Shown here in pieces: positions 54,428 to 63,006 of a stretch of 64,000 nt of DNA. Origin of the DNA: CAYSSJ01 sp964433675 (GTDB lineage: Bacteria > Cloacimonadota > Cloacimonadia > Cloacimonadales > TCS61). The stretch is taken from NCBI GenBank assembly GCA_964433675.1, contig CAYSSJ010000002.1:62001-126000 (forward strand), read 5' to 3'. How positions within the stretch are numbered: position 1 is the stretch's first letter; each line of letters opens with the position of its first letter. The notes beneath the pieces are model-generated. The model was given only the letters and a program-made list of their open reading frames with translations, was not told where the DNA came from and searched no databases. The translations under genes and the position numbers were made by a program.

Positions 54428-56716
54428 TTAGAATATATATGCTTCATGATTGGTATTAGTATTGCGGTGCCAGCCGGTTTGGGTATTATAGCAGGATTTC
54501 AGCTCATGATAACGGCATACTTTCATTTCGTCTTCTTTATAAAATGATTCAAAATCCTGTACTTCATCTTTTGGAACATTGATAACATATTGGACTACTT
54601 GTTTATACACTTCTGCTATATCACATCTGATTTCCATTTTTTTCTCAAGAGCTATGGATTTATTTTCTAAGTTTTTATACCGTTCATCCAATTTGTCATA
54701 ATATCTTTGATAAATGCCATTTTCTATTTCTATAAATACTTGATTTAAATATGGCATTCTTTGCATAAAATTAGCTTCAAACAATTCCATAACCTTCTTG
54801 AAATCTAAATTTTTCATATTCTCGTTTAATAGCATTTCAACAGGAGTTCTATCAATAGCTTTTTTAAAATATTTTTTTAATAATGGTAGTAACTCGTTCT
54901 CACATATACTTCCTGATAATAATTCTCTTACTTCATCTTTCAACAAGTCATTTTGATGATACGGAGAAAATCCAATTTCATCAAAAATCGTTAACCAAGT
55001 TGATTCTTTGTTAATGATTCTATTTTCACGATTTACTCTGCCAGCAGTTTGGATTATGGAATAAAATGGTGAAAATTCTCTAAAGCCGCAATCAAAATCC
55101 AGATCAACTCCTGCTTCGACAACTTGAGTAGAAATTAAAATTATCTTTTCCTTATTTTTCAATCGATTTGAGATCTTTGTTATGATCTCTTCTCGATTTT
55201 TGGGGATGAAGTGGGAACTTAATAAAAAAACTTCATTTTCACAGTAATCATTTCTAATATATTCAAACAAATGAGAAGCTACTTTCTTAGAATTAACGAC
55301 TGCTAAAACCGCTTTGTTATTGTTGAATTGATTTTCTATTGCTTTGATCAATTTCTCTTCTGAATCGATTGTATCATTATAGCGAAGCACATATCGATTA
55401 TTGAAATCTTGAAAGAAATATTTATTATCCAACAATTCAGCAACAAGACTTGGATCAACAAATTGCTTAATTTCTGGTATTGTTGCGGACATTAAAATAA
55501 AATCTATGTTTAATTCATTTGATAGAAACGAAATTGTATTTGAAAAATCCTTAAGTAAAACTCTTGGGATAGCCTGAATTTCATCCATAATGACTACAGA
55601 ATCTCTCAAAGTCCAGAATTTGACCAAATCACGATTTCTGTTCGAGTAGAATAAGTTTAATATTTGGTTAAAAGTTGTGATTATTACATTATCATCAGAC
55701 CAGGATTTTGTTAAAAAGGAATCTTTTTGCTTATTGTATTCCTGTTCGGATATTTCTTCATCTCTTTCTTCATCATTTTTTGATTTTGTTTTTGCCAAAT
55801 GATGGTATTTTAAAAGAATATCGCTTCCAAATATTTTAGAATATTCAATAAAAGTCTGATCTATAATTGATGTCATAGGTAGAGCTGTGATTATCCGCTT
55901 CTTATCTTTTTGTTTAGCAATTTCCAAAGCAAGATGAAGTGCAGCAAATGTTTTGCCAATTCCAGTTGGCGCCTCAATAATAAAAATGCTTTTATCCTTA
56001 TTTATGGAAAAATTATTTAGAATATCTTTTCGTGCAGAATTCCTAACAGACGACAAATCATTTGATTTTTGAGATAGATGAGATTCTAACTTATTAATGT
56101 AATATGGCGTATTAATTAAATCAATTTCCTGATATTGTTGTTTAAAAATCGCTTCATATTTGTCAGCGAAAATCAGTTTTGAGTAAGCTTCTTTAATTTG
56201 ATAATAAGATTTGATTCCGCTTAAATCCTTTTCATCCACAAAATTCTCATTTGAATCAAAATATTCACAGCACTCTTCTATATCAATTCCCTCGTCTGAA
56301 TCAATTATACTTATTACTTGGTTAATTTTTTCTGATAAATTATTGTTTTCATTGATCAGGTAATCTTTATCATTAAATTCTTCTGCTAATGCGTTAACAT
56401 TTTCAAGATTCCCATGATGTCTTAATACACTAAGAAACACAGGAAAGGAATGTTTATCCAGAAGGTAATTGCTTTTAGACAAAAATATCAAAGCACCAAT
56501 TATTGCATGTGTTGTTTTCTTTGTATTTGGGTGTGATGGATTGATGTAAGTTTGAAACTCATCGCATAATTTGCCTAAATCGTGATATAGAGCTGCAATT
56601 TTATGCTTTTTGTCAGCAAAAGAATTGGCAATATTATTAATGTGTTCCTGATAAGGATAATTAGGATGCGATAGATATTTCTTATCTAAATTAGATAAAT
56701 TCACAATTATATTCAC
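54428..56716 (-). CDS. cas3: Cas3 helicase-nuclease
   Basis: Degrades DNA marked by Cascade. About 760 residues. HD nuclease: His45-Asp46 in ALYHDLGKL, His70, and His100-His101 in LRHHGN. Helicase: Walker A APTGIGKT (249-256), DEIQ box (378-381), SAT (410-412) and the motif VI region QTAGRVNRENR. Start is a GTG; a second GTG four codons later follows AGCAGG and is at least as likely. It overlaps cas5 by 14-26 bases. About 120 bases of unique sequence and the repeats follow its stop. Confidence 0.95.
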   Translation of the reverse strand: MNIIVNLSNLDKKYLSHPNYPYQEHINNIANSFADKKHKIAALYHDLGKLCDEFQTYINPSHPNTKKTTHAIIGALIFLSKSNYLLDKHSFPVFLSVLRHHGNLENVNALAEEFNDKDYLINENNNLSEKINQVISIIDSDEGIDIEECCEYFDSNENFVDEKDLSGIKSYYQIKEAYSKLIFADKYEAIFKQQYQEIDLINTPYYINKLESHLSQKSNDLSSVRNSARKDILNNFSINKDKSIFIIEAPTGIGKTFAALHLALEIAKQKDKKRIITALPMTSIIDQTFIEYSKIFGSDILLKYHHLAKTKSKNDEERDEEISEQEYNKQKDSFLTKSWSDDNVIITTFNQILNLFYSNRNRDLVKFWTLRDSVVIMDEIQAIPRVLLKDFSNTISFLSNELNIDFILMSATIPEIKQFVDPSLVAELLDNKYFFQDFNNRYVLRYNDTIDSEEKLIKAIENQFNNNKAVLAVVNSKKVASHLFEYIRNDYCENEVFLLSSHFIPKNREEIITKISNRLKNKEKIILISTQVVEAGVDLDFDCGFREFSPFYSIIQTAGRVNRENRIINKESTWLTIFDEIGFSPYHQNDLLKDEVRELLSGSICENELLPLLKKYFKKAIDRTPVEMLLNENMKNLDFKKVMELFEANFMQRMPYLNQVFIEIENGIYQRYYDKLDERYKNLENKSIALEKKMEIRCDIAEVYKQVVQYVINVPKDEVQDFESFYKEDEMKVCRYHELKSCYNTQTGWHRNTNTNHEAYIF

Positions 56717-57566
56717 CTGCTGAAGTTTTTACCCATACACCATTAACAAGAGTGTTAAAGGAAATGAAATCATCACATATTATAATTTTTTTGTAGTCAC
56801 GATATTTTCTTCCTTCGATTGTTTTTGTAGCAGAATAAACCGTTGTATACTTTCGGTTGGGTTCGAACTTTATTCTATCCTGAAACTGGGTAAAAGAGTC
56901 AATTCGTGATAAAGGTTTTTTGTTATAATCTTGGCAATCGACAAATTGGTAATTTGCAGCAAATTCAGAATTACCCATGTATAATGCAAATCCTGTTCGG
57001 TGTGCTTTTAAACGATTAACAGCTTCTTCTTCAAACCCAAAATCTTTGATGAAAACCAGATAACTTGGCTTGATAAGAAGTTCTCTTCGAATTGGTTTAG
57101 GTTTTGGCATTTTTGACATTATTATTTCATTGTAATTCTCTAATGCTTTTTGAAAGTCTTCCTGCTTAACATCCAATTTTTCATCATTTTCCAAATCAGT
57201 ATCATTAAAATCTTCAAAGAAATCCTTTGTTTGAGTTTTTCTAATACTACTCATATGTTCTTCTAACATTATTGATTTCTTTAGGACTTTTCTCAAACCT
57301 TCGTGTTTTAGATGAGATTTTGCTGTGTAATCCTCGATATAGTTCTGCGAAAAACTTTTTTTACGAATTGGATTTAGTAATACCAAACTATATCCAAAAT
57401 CAAAATAATCAGGATTTTCAAAATATTCATTATAATCCATTCCCAATATAGCAGCAAGCATACCGCCGATGGTTGTTTTCGGCGGTATGCTCAAAGTTAT
57501 ATTTTGAGTAATCGTAATTGGGTCACGGAATGCACCAAAATGACTCCATAACTTAAATGCAAACAT
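56691..57566 (-). CDS. cas5: Cas5 (type I-B, Csh-type)
   Basis: Caps the crRNA 5' handle in Cascade. 291 residues. N-terminal FKLWSHFGAFRDP and the glycine-rich PPKTTIGGMLAAILG loop are Cas5 features; the long acidic middle (DFFEDFNDTDLEN) is a variable region. It starts three bases after cas7 and overlaps cas3. Confidence 0.92.
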   Translation of the reverse strand: MFAFKLWSHFGAFRDPITITQNITLSIPPKTTIGGMLAAILGMDYNEYFENPDYFDFGYSLVLLNPIRKKSFSQNYIEDYTAKSHLKHEGLRKVLKKSIMLEEHMSSIRKTQTKDFFEDFNDTDLENDEKLDVKQEDFQKALENYNEIIMSKMPKPKPIRRELLIKPSYLVFIKDFGFEEEAVNRLKAHRTGFALYMGNSEFAANYQFVDCQDYNKKPLSRIDSFTQFQDRIKFEPNRKYTTVYSATKTIEGRKYRDYKKIIICDDFISFNTLVNGVWVKTSAGEYNCEFI

Positions 57567-57569
57567 AAT

Positions 57570-58487
57570 TTACTCCATTATTTTATTTTCTTCAACAAAA
57601 CTAACTTTTTTTATCGCAGCTAGTTCTTCTTTGTATTTTGCCAAACTATCATCTAATACAATTTGCAATTCATCAATCTTATCGGTTGCTTTGTTCAATG
57701 AAGTAATGAGGTTCGAAAAGTCAAATTCAACTTCGTTAATCTGACGAATAGACTTTGAATCTGGGTTTTTCAATGTGACTAATTCATCAAGTAATCCGAC
57801 AAAATATTGGCTATTTTCTTTGTATATAACCCGCAGTAGCAATCGAGGTTTTTGACCTTCTTTACTTCTGGTATTTAGGAATTTTGTTCCCATCCACAAT
57901 GAATCAAGCATGGTTTTTACATCTACTTCACTCGTATTTGCTTTTTCTGCCTGCATTCGATTTACCGTTCCATACATACCAAATATTCCGTATGGTATGT
58001 AGTTATCGGCACGGAAAGTTTTAGTGAACTTCGCCCCACCATCTTTATCTTTAGTAGCAAATGCTCCTGTTCCGCTCTTTAAAACAGTTTCAGTTTGATT
58101 CAATGACTTTGTCCAAGAAAATTGAACGGTTCCAACAAGCTGTATATTGCTTTTTGGCGCTACTCCGCCAAATAGGCGATTATCAATACACTTTAGAAAA
58201 ACAGGCAAATCATCAGTTCCTTCGTTTGAATCCTTTATTTGCTGAAATCGTGATTCTGCTGTCAGTCCTTTACTAACAATTTCCTCATTGTTTATAAAGA
58301 TCATTTCATTCTTGCGATATTGCAAATCATCACGAATTGTTCGTTTGATCCTTACATCACTTACGATAGCTTTTTCATCTACTTCATCAAATCGTGGTGC
58401 ATTATCTGCACTCATATCACCGTTGGGATTACACATTTTTGCATCCCAGATAAAAAGCAGTTCACTTTGTTTTGCTAAATCAGACAT
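57570..58487 (-). CDS. cas7: Cas7 (Csh2 family) Cascade backbone
   Basis: Polymerises along the crRNA spacer. 305 residues. The NPNGD motif at residues 20-24 is the family hallmark, with SDVRIKRTIRDDLQ just after. The C-terminus is helical and charged. It overlaps the cas11 reading frame by eight bases. Confidence 0.95.
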   Translation of the reverse strand: MSDLAKQSELLFIWDAKMCNPNGDMSADNAPRFDEVDEKAIVSDVRIKRTIRDDLQYRKNEMIFINNEEIVSKGLTAESRFQQIKDSNEGTDDLPVFLKCIDNRLFGGVAPKSNIQLVGTVQFSWTKSLNQTETVLKSGTGAFATKDKDGGAKFTKTFRADNYIPYGIFGMYGTVNRMQAEKANTSEVDVKTMLDSLWMGTKFLNTRSKEGQKPRLLLRVIYKENSQYFVGLLDELVTLKNPDSKSIRQINEVEFDFSNLITSLNKATDKIDELQIVLDDSLAKYKEELAAIKKVSFVEENKIME

Positions 58488-58923
58488 TTTCGTCCTCCTT
58501 TATTTCATTATTTTTTTCACTTTTATACGTTTCTTTGAATTTTTTGTAATCATCGAACCCAGCAACGAAGGCATAAGATATTTTGGCACTCGACATTCCA
58601 GATGATGCAGTAACAGGTACTTCGTGTGCTAATTTTCTTACTTCATTTCTGATGTTCAATTGAAGTTTTTGCTCAAACCGATATGCCATTTCAAAAATCC
58701 TGTCTAAATTGCGATAATTGATTATCTGATTTGATAGCCAATTCTTGAATGTTGTATTTTTTTCACTTACTTTCGAAAACCATGAACCATCGATAACCGC
58801 TTTAGCATATGCGCCGATGTAATATGCTTTCATGATGGGCGGTGTCTTAAAAAAATCAACTTGTTCTTGAGATTGTCTTTCTATCAAGAACTCTTCAAAT
58901 GAATGTTTCTTTTCTTCCTTCAT
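58480..58923 (-). CDS. cas11: Candidate Cas11 small subunit, split off from cas8b
   Basis: 147 helical residues with no motif of its own (KTPPIMKAYYIGAYAKAVID, then NLDRIFEMAYRFEQKLQLN and a C-terminal SSAKISYAFVAGFDDY). These resemble the C-terminal part of Cas8b/Csh1 proteins, which in type I-B is also made alone as Cas11 from an internal start. Here the ATG follows the cas8b TAA immediately and in the same frame, and an AGGAGG inside the last cas8b codons lies five bases before it. Identity as Cas11 is inferred from position, size and frame. Confidence 0.7.
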   Translation of the reverse strand: MKEEKKHSFEEFLIERQSQEQVDFFKTPPIMKAYYIGAYAKAVIDGSWFSKVSEKNTTFKNWLSNQIINYRNLDRIFEMAYRFEQKLQLNIRNEVRKLAHEVPVTASSGMSSAKISYAFVAGFDDYKKFKETYKSEKNNEIKEDENV

Positions 58924-60441
58924 TTAATCCTCCTGAATTTTATTTAAACTCTTTAAAAAATTAACAATGTTATCTTCATCTTTCATAAAACTACCCGGGT
59001 ATTGAATCCATTCCTGAAAACCTTCTTTTGTAATACGTTTCTTTTTATCATAGCCATGATAACGATTATACTCAAACCTTTGGAGTAAGTCTGAATGTTT
59101 GATTTTCATATCTGACAATAATAATTTTGCTAAAAATATACGTTCAGATATAATATTATTCTTTAACTCTGCACTTTTTTCTTTGTAGATAGATTTACTT
59201 GGCACAACCAGGCATTCAAGTTCATTTCTATGAAAATAATCTTGCAAATATGTTTTATCTCTATCTTTCGCACCTAGTTTTACTAAATCTTTTACCTTAA
59301 ATTTATTCATAGCCGAAACAACCTGATTCATTCGACTTGGTATAACATCCTCGAGTGAACCAGTGATTTCAAATGATAGATTCGTTCTATTGATATTCAA
59401 AAATAGATAATCTAAAGTTACCATATTTTGAAATCTATCCAAAGTCTGAACCTGTTCGTTTAGCTCAGTTATCATACCTAATTCAATTTTACTAATCTCA
59501 TTGTTAATTTTTTCTAATTCCGTTCTAGCTCTAATCGAGTCTTTCATTTTCTTTTGTAATTTTTCAATTTCTCTATTAATTTTCTTTTCTTGCTGCTTCA
59601 ATGAATCTAAAATTGATTTTTTGGAACTTAATTTTTTATTAGCTTTCACAAACCTTCTCAAAACTATTTTTAGAATTTCTTCATCATCATTCAGAATGTT
59701 TGGAATTACGACGTATTGTAATCCTTTGTAATAAAACACCAAATTATCTAATATAAACATCCAAGCATATTTAATATTTCGTGCACTTTCTTTAGATAAA
59801 GGAAGATTATCATCGAGTCGATAATTCAATGAATCATGATATTGATCATAAGAAAAAACTTTAAAATCAGTTTTATAACCGATTTCGGTTTCTTTATTAG
59901 TAAATATATCAATGCCGATTTGAGTACTTGTGTCAGTAAATGGATTTTTATAATAATTTCCCCACACTTCAGGCATTAATTCATAAAAAGTTTTACCATT
60001 TATTGAGAGCCAGATTATGTAATCTCCTTTAATATATTCACTGATTTTTATATCTTTGCAACAATTATCTAAATTTTCTATAATCAATTCAATCTTTCTT
60101 TTGTAATTATTATTGCAGTAGTATTGAGTTGAATATTTAAGAGTATTTTTGATATTTTTTATGCCCTTTAATGGTTTATCCTTTTGTATTGCAATATTAG
60201 GGTAAAGATAATAGGCGTTACTCGTCCCACCAATTTTTTTTGTCAGGAAAAATTTATCTTTTGGAATTGAATCTCTTTTTAATGAAACTTTTTGGATTGA
60301 ATCATTCTTAAAAGTAAAATCAATATTTAAGAAATTTGGTTCAACTCCCTCTTTAAAGCCAGTATCAACTCTTATAGATTTTTCAATATCTTCTTTTGTA
60401 AGAACACTTCCTATTTTCCATAATTTATAAGCCAAACTCAC
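58924..60441 (-). CDS. cas8b: Cas8b (Csh1-like) Cascade large subunit, short form
   Basis: Recognises the PAM in type I-B Cascade. 505 residues, with a coiled-coil stretch near 290-330 (QQEKKINREIEKLQKKMK). Sequence is divergent, as usual for this family. Csh1 proteins are generally about 600-650 residues; 505 plus the following 147 gives 652, so this looks like a full-length ancestor divided in two. The start is a GTG preceded by GGAGGTGA at five bases. The stop TAA touches the next ATG in frame. Confidence 0.85.
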   Translation of the reverse strand: MSLAYKLWKIGSVLTKEDIEKSIRVDTGFKEGVEPNFLNIDFTFKNDSIQKVSLKRDSIPKDKFFLTKKIGGTSNAYYLYPNIAIQKDKPLKGIKNIKNTLKYSTQYYCNNNYKRKIELIIENLDNCCKDIKISEYIKGDYIIWLSINGKTFYELMPEVWGNYYKNPFTDTSTQIGIDIFTNKETEIGYKTDFKVFSYDQYHDSLNYRLDDNLPLSKESARNIKYAWMFILDNLVFYYKGLQYVVIPNILNDDEEILKIVLRRFVKANKKLSSKKSILDSLKQQEKKINREIEKLQKKMKDSIRARTELEKINNEISKIELGMITELNEQVQTLDRFQNMVTLDYLFLNINRTNLSFEITGSLEDVIPSRMNQVVSAMNKFKVKDLVKLGAKDRDKTYLQDYFHRNELECLVVPSKSIYKEKSAELKNNIISERIFLAKLLLSDMKIKHSDLLQRFEYNRYHGYDKKKRITKEGFQEWIQYPGSFMKDEDNIVNFLKSLNKIQED

Positions 60442-60553
60442 CTCTCACCTCCATCTATTTTTTCTTTTAAAACAAATACACCGATCCCAAACATCGCCTC
60501 AATCGCAATTGCTGGAAACATTTGGGGCACGTTTTGGAATGTCCCATTCGATG
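60442..60553 (-). other. Short spacer between cas6 and cas8b, with a possible remnant
   Basis: 112 bases. The minus strand holds a 26-codon frame (MGHSKTCPKCFQQLRLRRC) with CPKC, and another frame open into the cas8b start. Neither has clear support; it may be a remnant or simply a leader. Confidence 0.3.
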
Positions 60554-61216
60554 TTAACGCACACATTCCACCACCCCAAAACCTCTGGCGCTTTGTTTTC
60601 CCAATCCCATAAATTCTGGTATGTGAAAATTGGTGGTAAAATCTCCTGTAAAACAGAGCATTTTCTGGTTTTTGAAATTCACTTTCTTCGGTTTGAAATA
60701 ACCTTCTACCTTCACTTTTTCGATATCCTCTATCCAATAATCGAAACCTTTGGACAGACTTTTTAAGTTCTCTCTGAGCAGATGTTTCAAAAAGCCTTGC
60801 TGTGCAAACTTATTCAACGAGTTATATTTTTCATAGTTTTCTTCTTTGAGCGCCATCCAAGGAGATAGAAATCTATAGTTGATAAAATCGTGCGCTATGC
60901 CGATCTCGCATGAGTTTACCATTATTTCTTTTTCATGAAGGTGGTAAATTCTACCGTCGATGATCAGGTCATCAAGTTCAAAGAAGAGCTTCTTCAAGAT
61001 TTCTATCCCATTATGAATGCCAATAAGAGCTGGATGTTTGTTTATTATTCTATATTGGATTTTAGGAAATTGATATAAAAAATTACCGCCGGGCAGATGA
61101 TTGTGAAATTCGGTATGCTGAGGGTATTTTTTTGAGAAATATCCACGTAATTTCGGGATATCAGAGGGTTGCAAGAATACATCGGTAAAAACCACTTTGA
61201 ATATTTTTACTTCCAT
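60554..61216 (-). CDS. cas6: Cas6 (Cas6b-like) crRNA endonuclease
   Basis: Cuts the repeat transcript to leave the 8-nt ATTGAAAC handle. 220 residues. N-terminal DIPKLRGYFSKKYP and FPKIQYRIINKHPALIGI match the Cas6b N-domain, and the C-terminal glycine-rich GLGKQSARGFGVVE is the Cas6 signature. AAGGA precedes the ATG by seven bases, and a TATAAT lies about 23 bases upstream, so this is the first gene of the cas operon. Confidence 0.93.
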   Translation of the reverse strand: MEVKIFKVVFTDVFLQPSDIPKLRGYFSKKYPQHTEFHNHLPGGNFLYQFPKIQYRIINKHPALIGIHNGIEILKKLFFELDDLIIDGRIYHLHEKEIMVNSCEIGIAHDFINYRFLSPWMALKEENYEKYNSLNKFAQQGFLKHLLRENLKSLSKGFDYWIEDIEKVKVEGYFKPKKVNFKNQKMLCFTGDFTTNFHIPEFMGLGKQSARGFGVVECVR

Positions 61217-61238
61217 CTTACCATCCTTATCTATTTAG

Positions 61239-61244
61239 ATTATA
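61239..61244 (-). promoter_or_regulatory. Possible -10 box of the cas operon
   Basis: TATAAT on the minus strand about 23 bases upstream of cas6; only a T-rich, non-consensus -35 lies 16-17 bases before it. Confidence 0.4.
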
Positions 61245-61271
61245 TCGTTTTGAATCATCCCAAAAAATCGC

Positions 61272-61480
61272 TTATTCGATATATAAGCCTTCTATCCGGT
61301 GGTAGATCGCTACATGGATCTGGTACTGATAGTCGAAAGGAGTGAAAATTCCTTTGCCGTTTTCTGCCTTTTTTTTTCAGTCTCATATTTATAGTATCCA
61401 CCCTTTTTCTTATATTTACCAAAAAGGTAGTATATGAATACTAAGATTGGTAAATCCTGATTTTTAGTCAAACACTTTTT
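61272..61480 (-). pseudogene. Degraded coding remnant upstream of cas6
   Basis: One minus-strand frame reads NQDLPILVFIYYLFGKYKKK and ends near a run of nine A; after a one-base shift it continues as AENGKGIFTPFDYQYQIHVA to ...RIEGLYIE and a stop (61274-61272). No start codon remains. The protein-like composition on both sides of the homopolymer suggests a frameshifted gene, or a sequencing error. Family not recognised. Confidence 0.35.
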
Positions 61481-61744
61481 TCAAAAAAAATAGTCATCCA
61501 AGTTCTGAATCAACAAGAGACTCATTATAATTACGATTGAAGCTACTGAAAAAATTGTCTGTAATTATCAGCAAGTAAATCACGGTTGCAACTAGTACCA
61601 TTATCACCATGCTGTCTTTCATATCCTAGTTATTGCGGATGATGGAATTATCCCGATTGTTTCGAAGTGTGACAATATTGTTGTTTATGAGATTTCTCCA
61701 CTCGCTACGCTCGCTCCATTCTTCGCCGGGCTTCGAATGGTAGG

Positions 61745-61798
61745 CGAAATGACGGTTTTTGCCATTCTGGCATACTCCTAAACCCTCAACCCTAAACT
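61745..61798. repeat. 54-bp dispersed repeat, right copy
   Basis: Matches 45344-45397 at 53 of 54 positions in direct orientation. It lies in the stretch between the cas operon and the HlyD-type gene, so the two copies bracket the ATPase and CRISPR-Cas region. Confidence 0.9.
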
Positions 61799-61877
61799 GC
61801 ATTAACCATTATACATTAACCATTATACATTATTCATTCTCACAAGTTTTCTCTACTTACTGCCTACTGCTTACTGC

Positions 61878-62993
61878 CTAATTTATCCTCATCTGCATTT
61901 GCATAGTTTGGGGTCTTTGTACCGGTTCTGTGAGTGAGATGATATCTCCTTCCTCCACACCCTCGATAACTTCTACATTCTGGAAGTCATTAATGCCGGT
62001 TCTGATCGGCACAGCAGCGCTGATAGAATCGTACTCCACTTTATAGACGATATCTTGTTCATTTTCATCTCTGAAGATACTTCTGATTGGAACGACCACG
62101 ATATCTTCTTTTTCTTCGCCGATTATGGTAATATTAGCTGTCATACCCGGTCTCAATTTCTCATCTACATCAGTAATTTCAATTTCCAGAGGGAAAACTT
62201 TCACATTGTTATGTGTAACAGCCATAGCCGATATTCTTCTTATTTCGCCGTTATATCTTTGATGCGGATAGGCATCCACATTGATACATACTCGTTGATC
62301 TTCGGAAACTTTGGAGATATCCACTTCGTTTATCCGCGTTCGGACTACCATTCTATCCAGATCAGCCAATCTAACTACGATAGTACCTTCGGAGAAGGAA
62401 CCTGTGGATGCGATCACCATTTCACCTTCCTCCACAGCTTTTCTGATAACGGTTCCCGAAGCCGGAGAGATAAGGCGTGATACATTCCCTTCCATCTCTA
62501 TCTCTTGGATCAGTTCATATTGCATCAGAGCAGACTCTCTGTTCAAATTTGCTTCCAGCAGATTATCTTCATAAGTACGCAATTCCCTTTGAGAGATGAA
62601 GTTATCCTCATAGAGTTTTTTCTTATCCTCATAATCTTTTCTGGCATTTCTCAATCTGATCTCTGCCATTTGCAGATTATTGTTTATCCTGGTGATCATT
62701 TCCGCTTGATTATAATCCGGTTCGATTTCGGCTATCACATCACCCTGATTCACATGGTCGCCTTCATCTACATGCAGTTTGACCACTTTACCACTAATTT
62801 TTGTCTTGATCTCCACTTCTCTGATCGGTTCGATCTCGCCGGTCTCTTCCATCCGCACAGTGATAGAACCTCTGCCAACTTCGTGTGTTCTAAAAGCTTG
62901 AGTTTGTTGCTGTTCGTCCGGTTTTCGTGATACTAAAGCAATGATGCCGATAACCACGACTATCACCGCGATAATGATAATGAACTTTTTCAT
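61878..62993 (-). CDS. HlyD/MacA-type periplasmic adaptor (membrane fusion protein)
   Basis: 371 residues. An N-terminal anchor (FIIIIAVIVVVIGIIALVS) is followed by a biotinyl-lipoyl domain (KISGKVVKLHVDEGDHVNQG), a coiled-coil hairpin at about 100-150 and a beta-barrel (LRPGMTANITI). It would link an inner-membrane ABC or RND pump to an outer-membrane channel. The partner pump is not in the window. It starts 13 bases after htrA. Confidence 0.9.
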   Translation of the reverse strand: MKKFIIIIAVIVVVIGIIALVSRKPDEQQQTQAFRTHEVGRGSITVRMEETGEIEPIREVEIKTKISGKVVKLHVDEGDHVNQGDVIAEIEPDYNQAEMITRINNNLQMAEIRLRNARKDYEDKKKLYEDNFISQRELRTYEDNLLEANLNRESALMQYELIQEIEMEGNVSRLISPASGTVIRKAVEEGEMVIASTGSFSEGTIVVRLADLDRMVVRTRINEVDISKVSEDQRVCINVDAYPHQRYNGEIRRISAMAVTHNNVKVFPLEIEITDVDEKLRPGMTANITIIGEEKEDIVVVPIRSIFRDENEQDIVYKVEYDSISAAVPIRTGINDFQNVEVIEGVEEGDIISLTEPVQRPQTMQMQMRIN

Positions 62994-63006
62994 ATTTTTA
63001 CCTCGT

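Larger units (their letters stand above)
61217..61877. other. 661-bp intergenic stretch right of the cas operon
   Basis: Contains the cas promoter candidate, the degraded coding remnant, a CTTCG-rich segment (61690-61740), the right copy of the 54-bp repeat, and small tandem repeats: a 14-bp unit (ATTAACCATTATAC, two copies from 61801) and a 7-bp unit (TACTGCC/T, three copies from 61858) that touches the adaptor gene stop. No intact gene seen. Confidence 0.65.

Noticed and set aside
54052..54447. 131-aa minus-strand frame with repeated SEALKHTAKT-like peptide
   Set aside because: It is the translated hairpin repeat plus unique DNA; the period of 120 is a multiple of three, which keeps the frame open by chance.
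60438..60737. 99-aa frame overlapping cas6 and the cas8b start
   Set aside because: It lies in another frame over the end of cas6, lacks family features and would conflict with the clear cas6 and cas8b frames.
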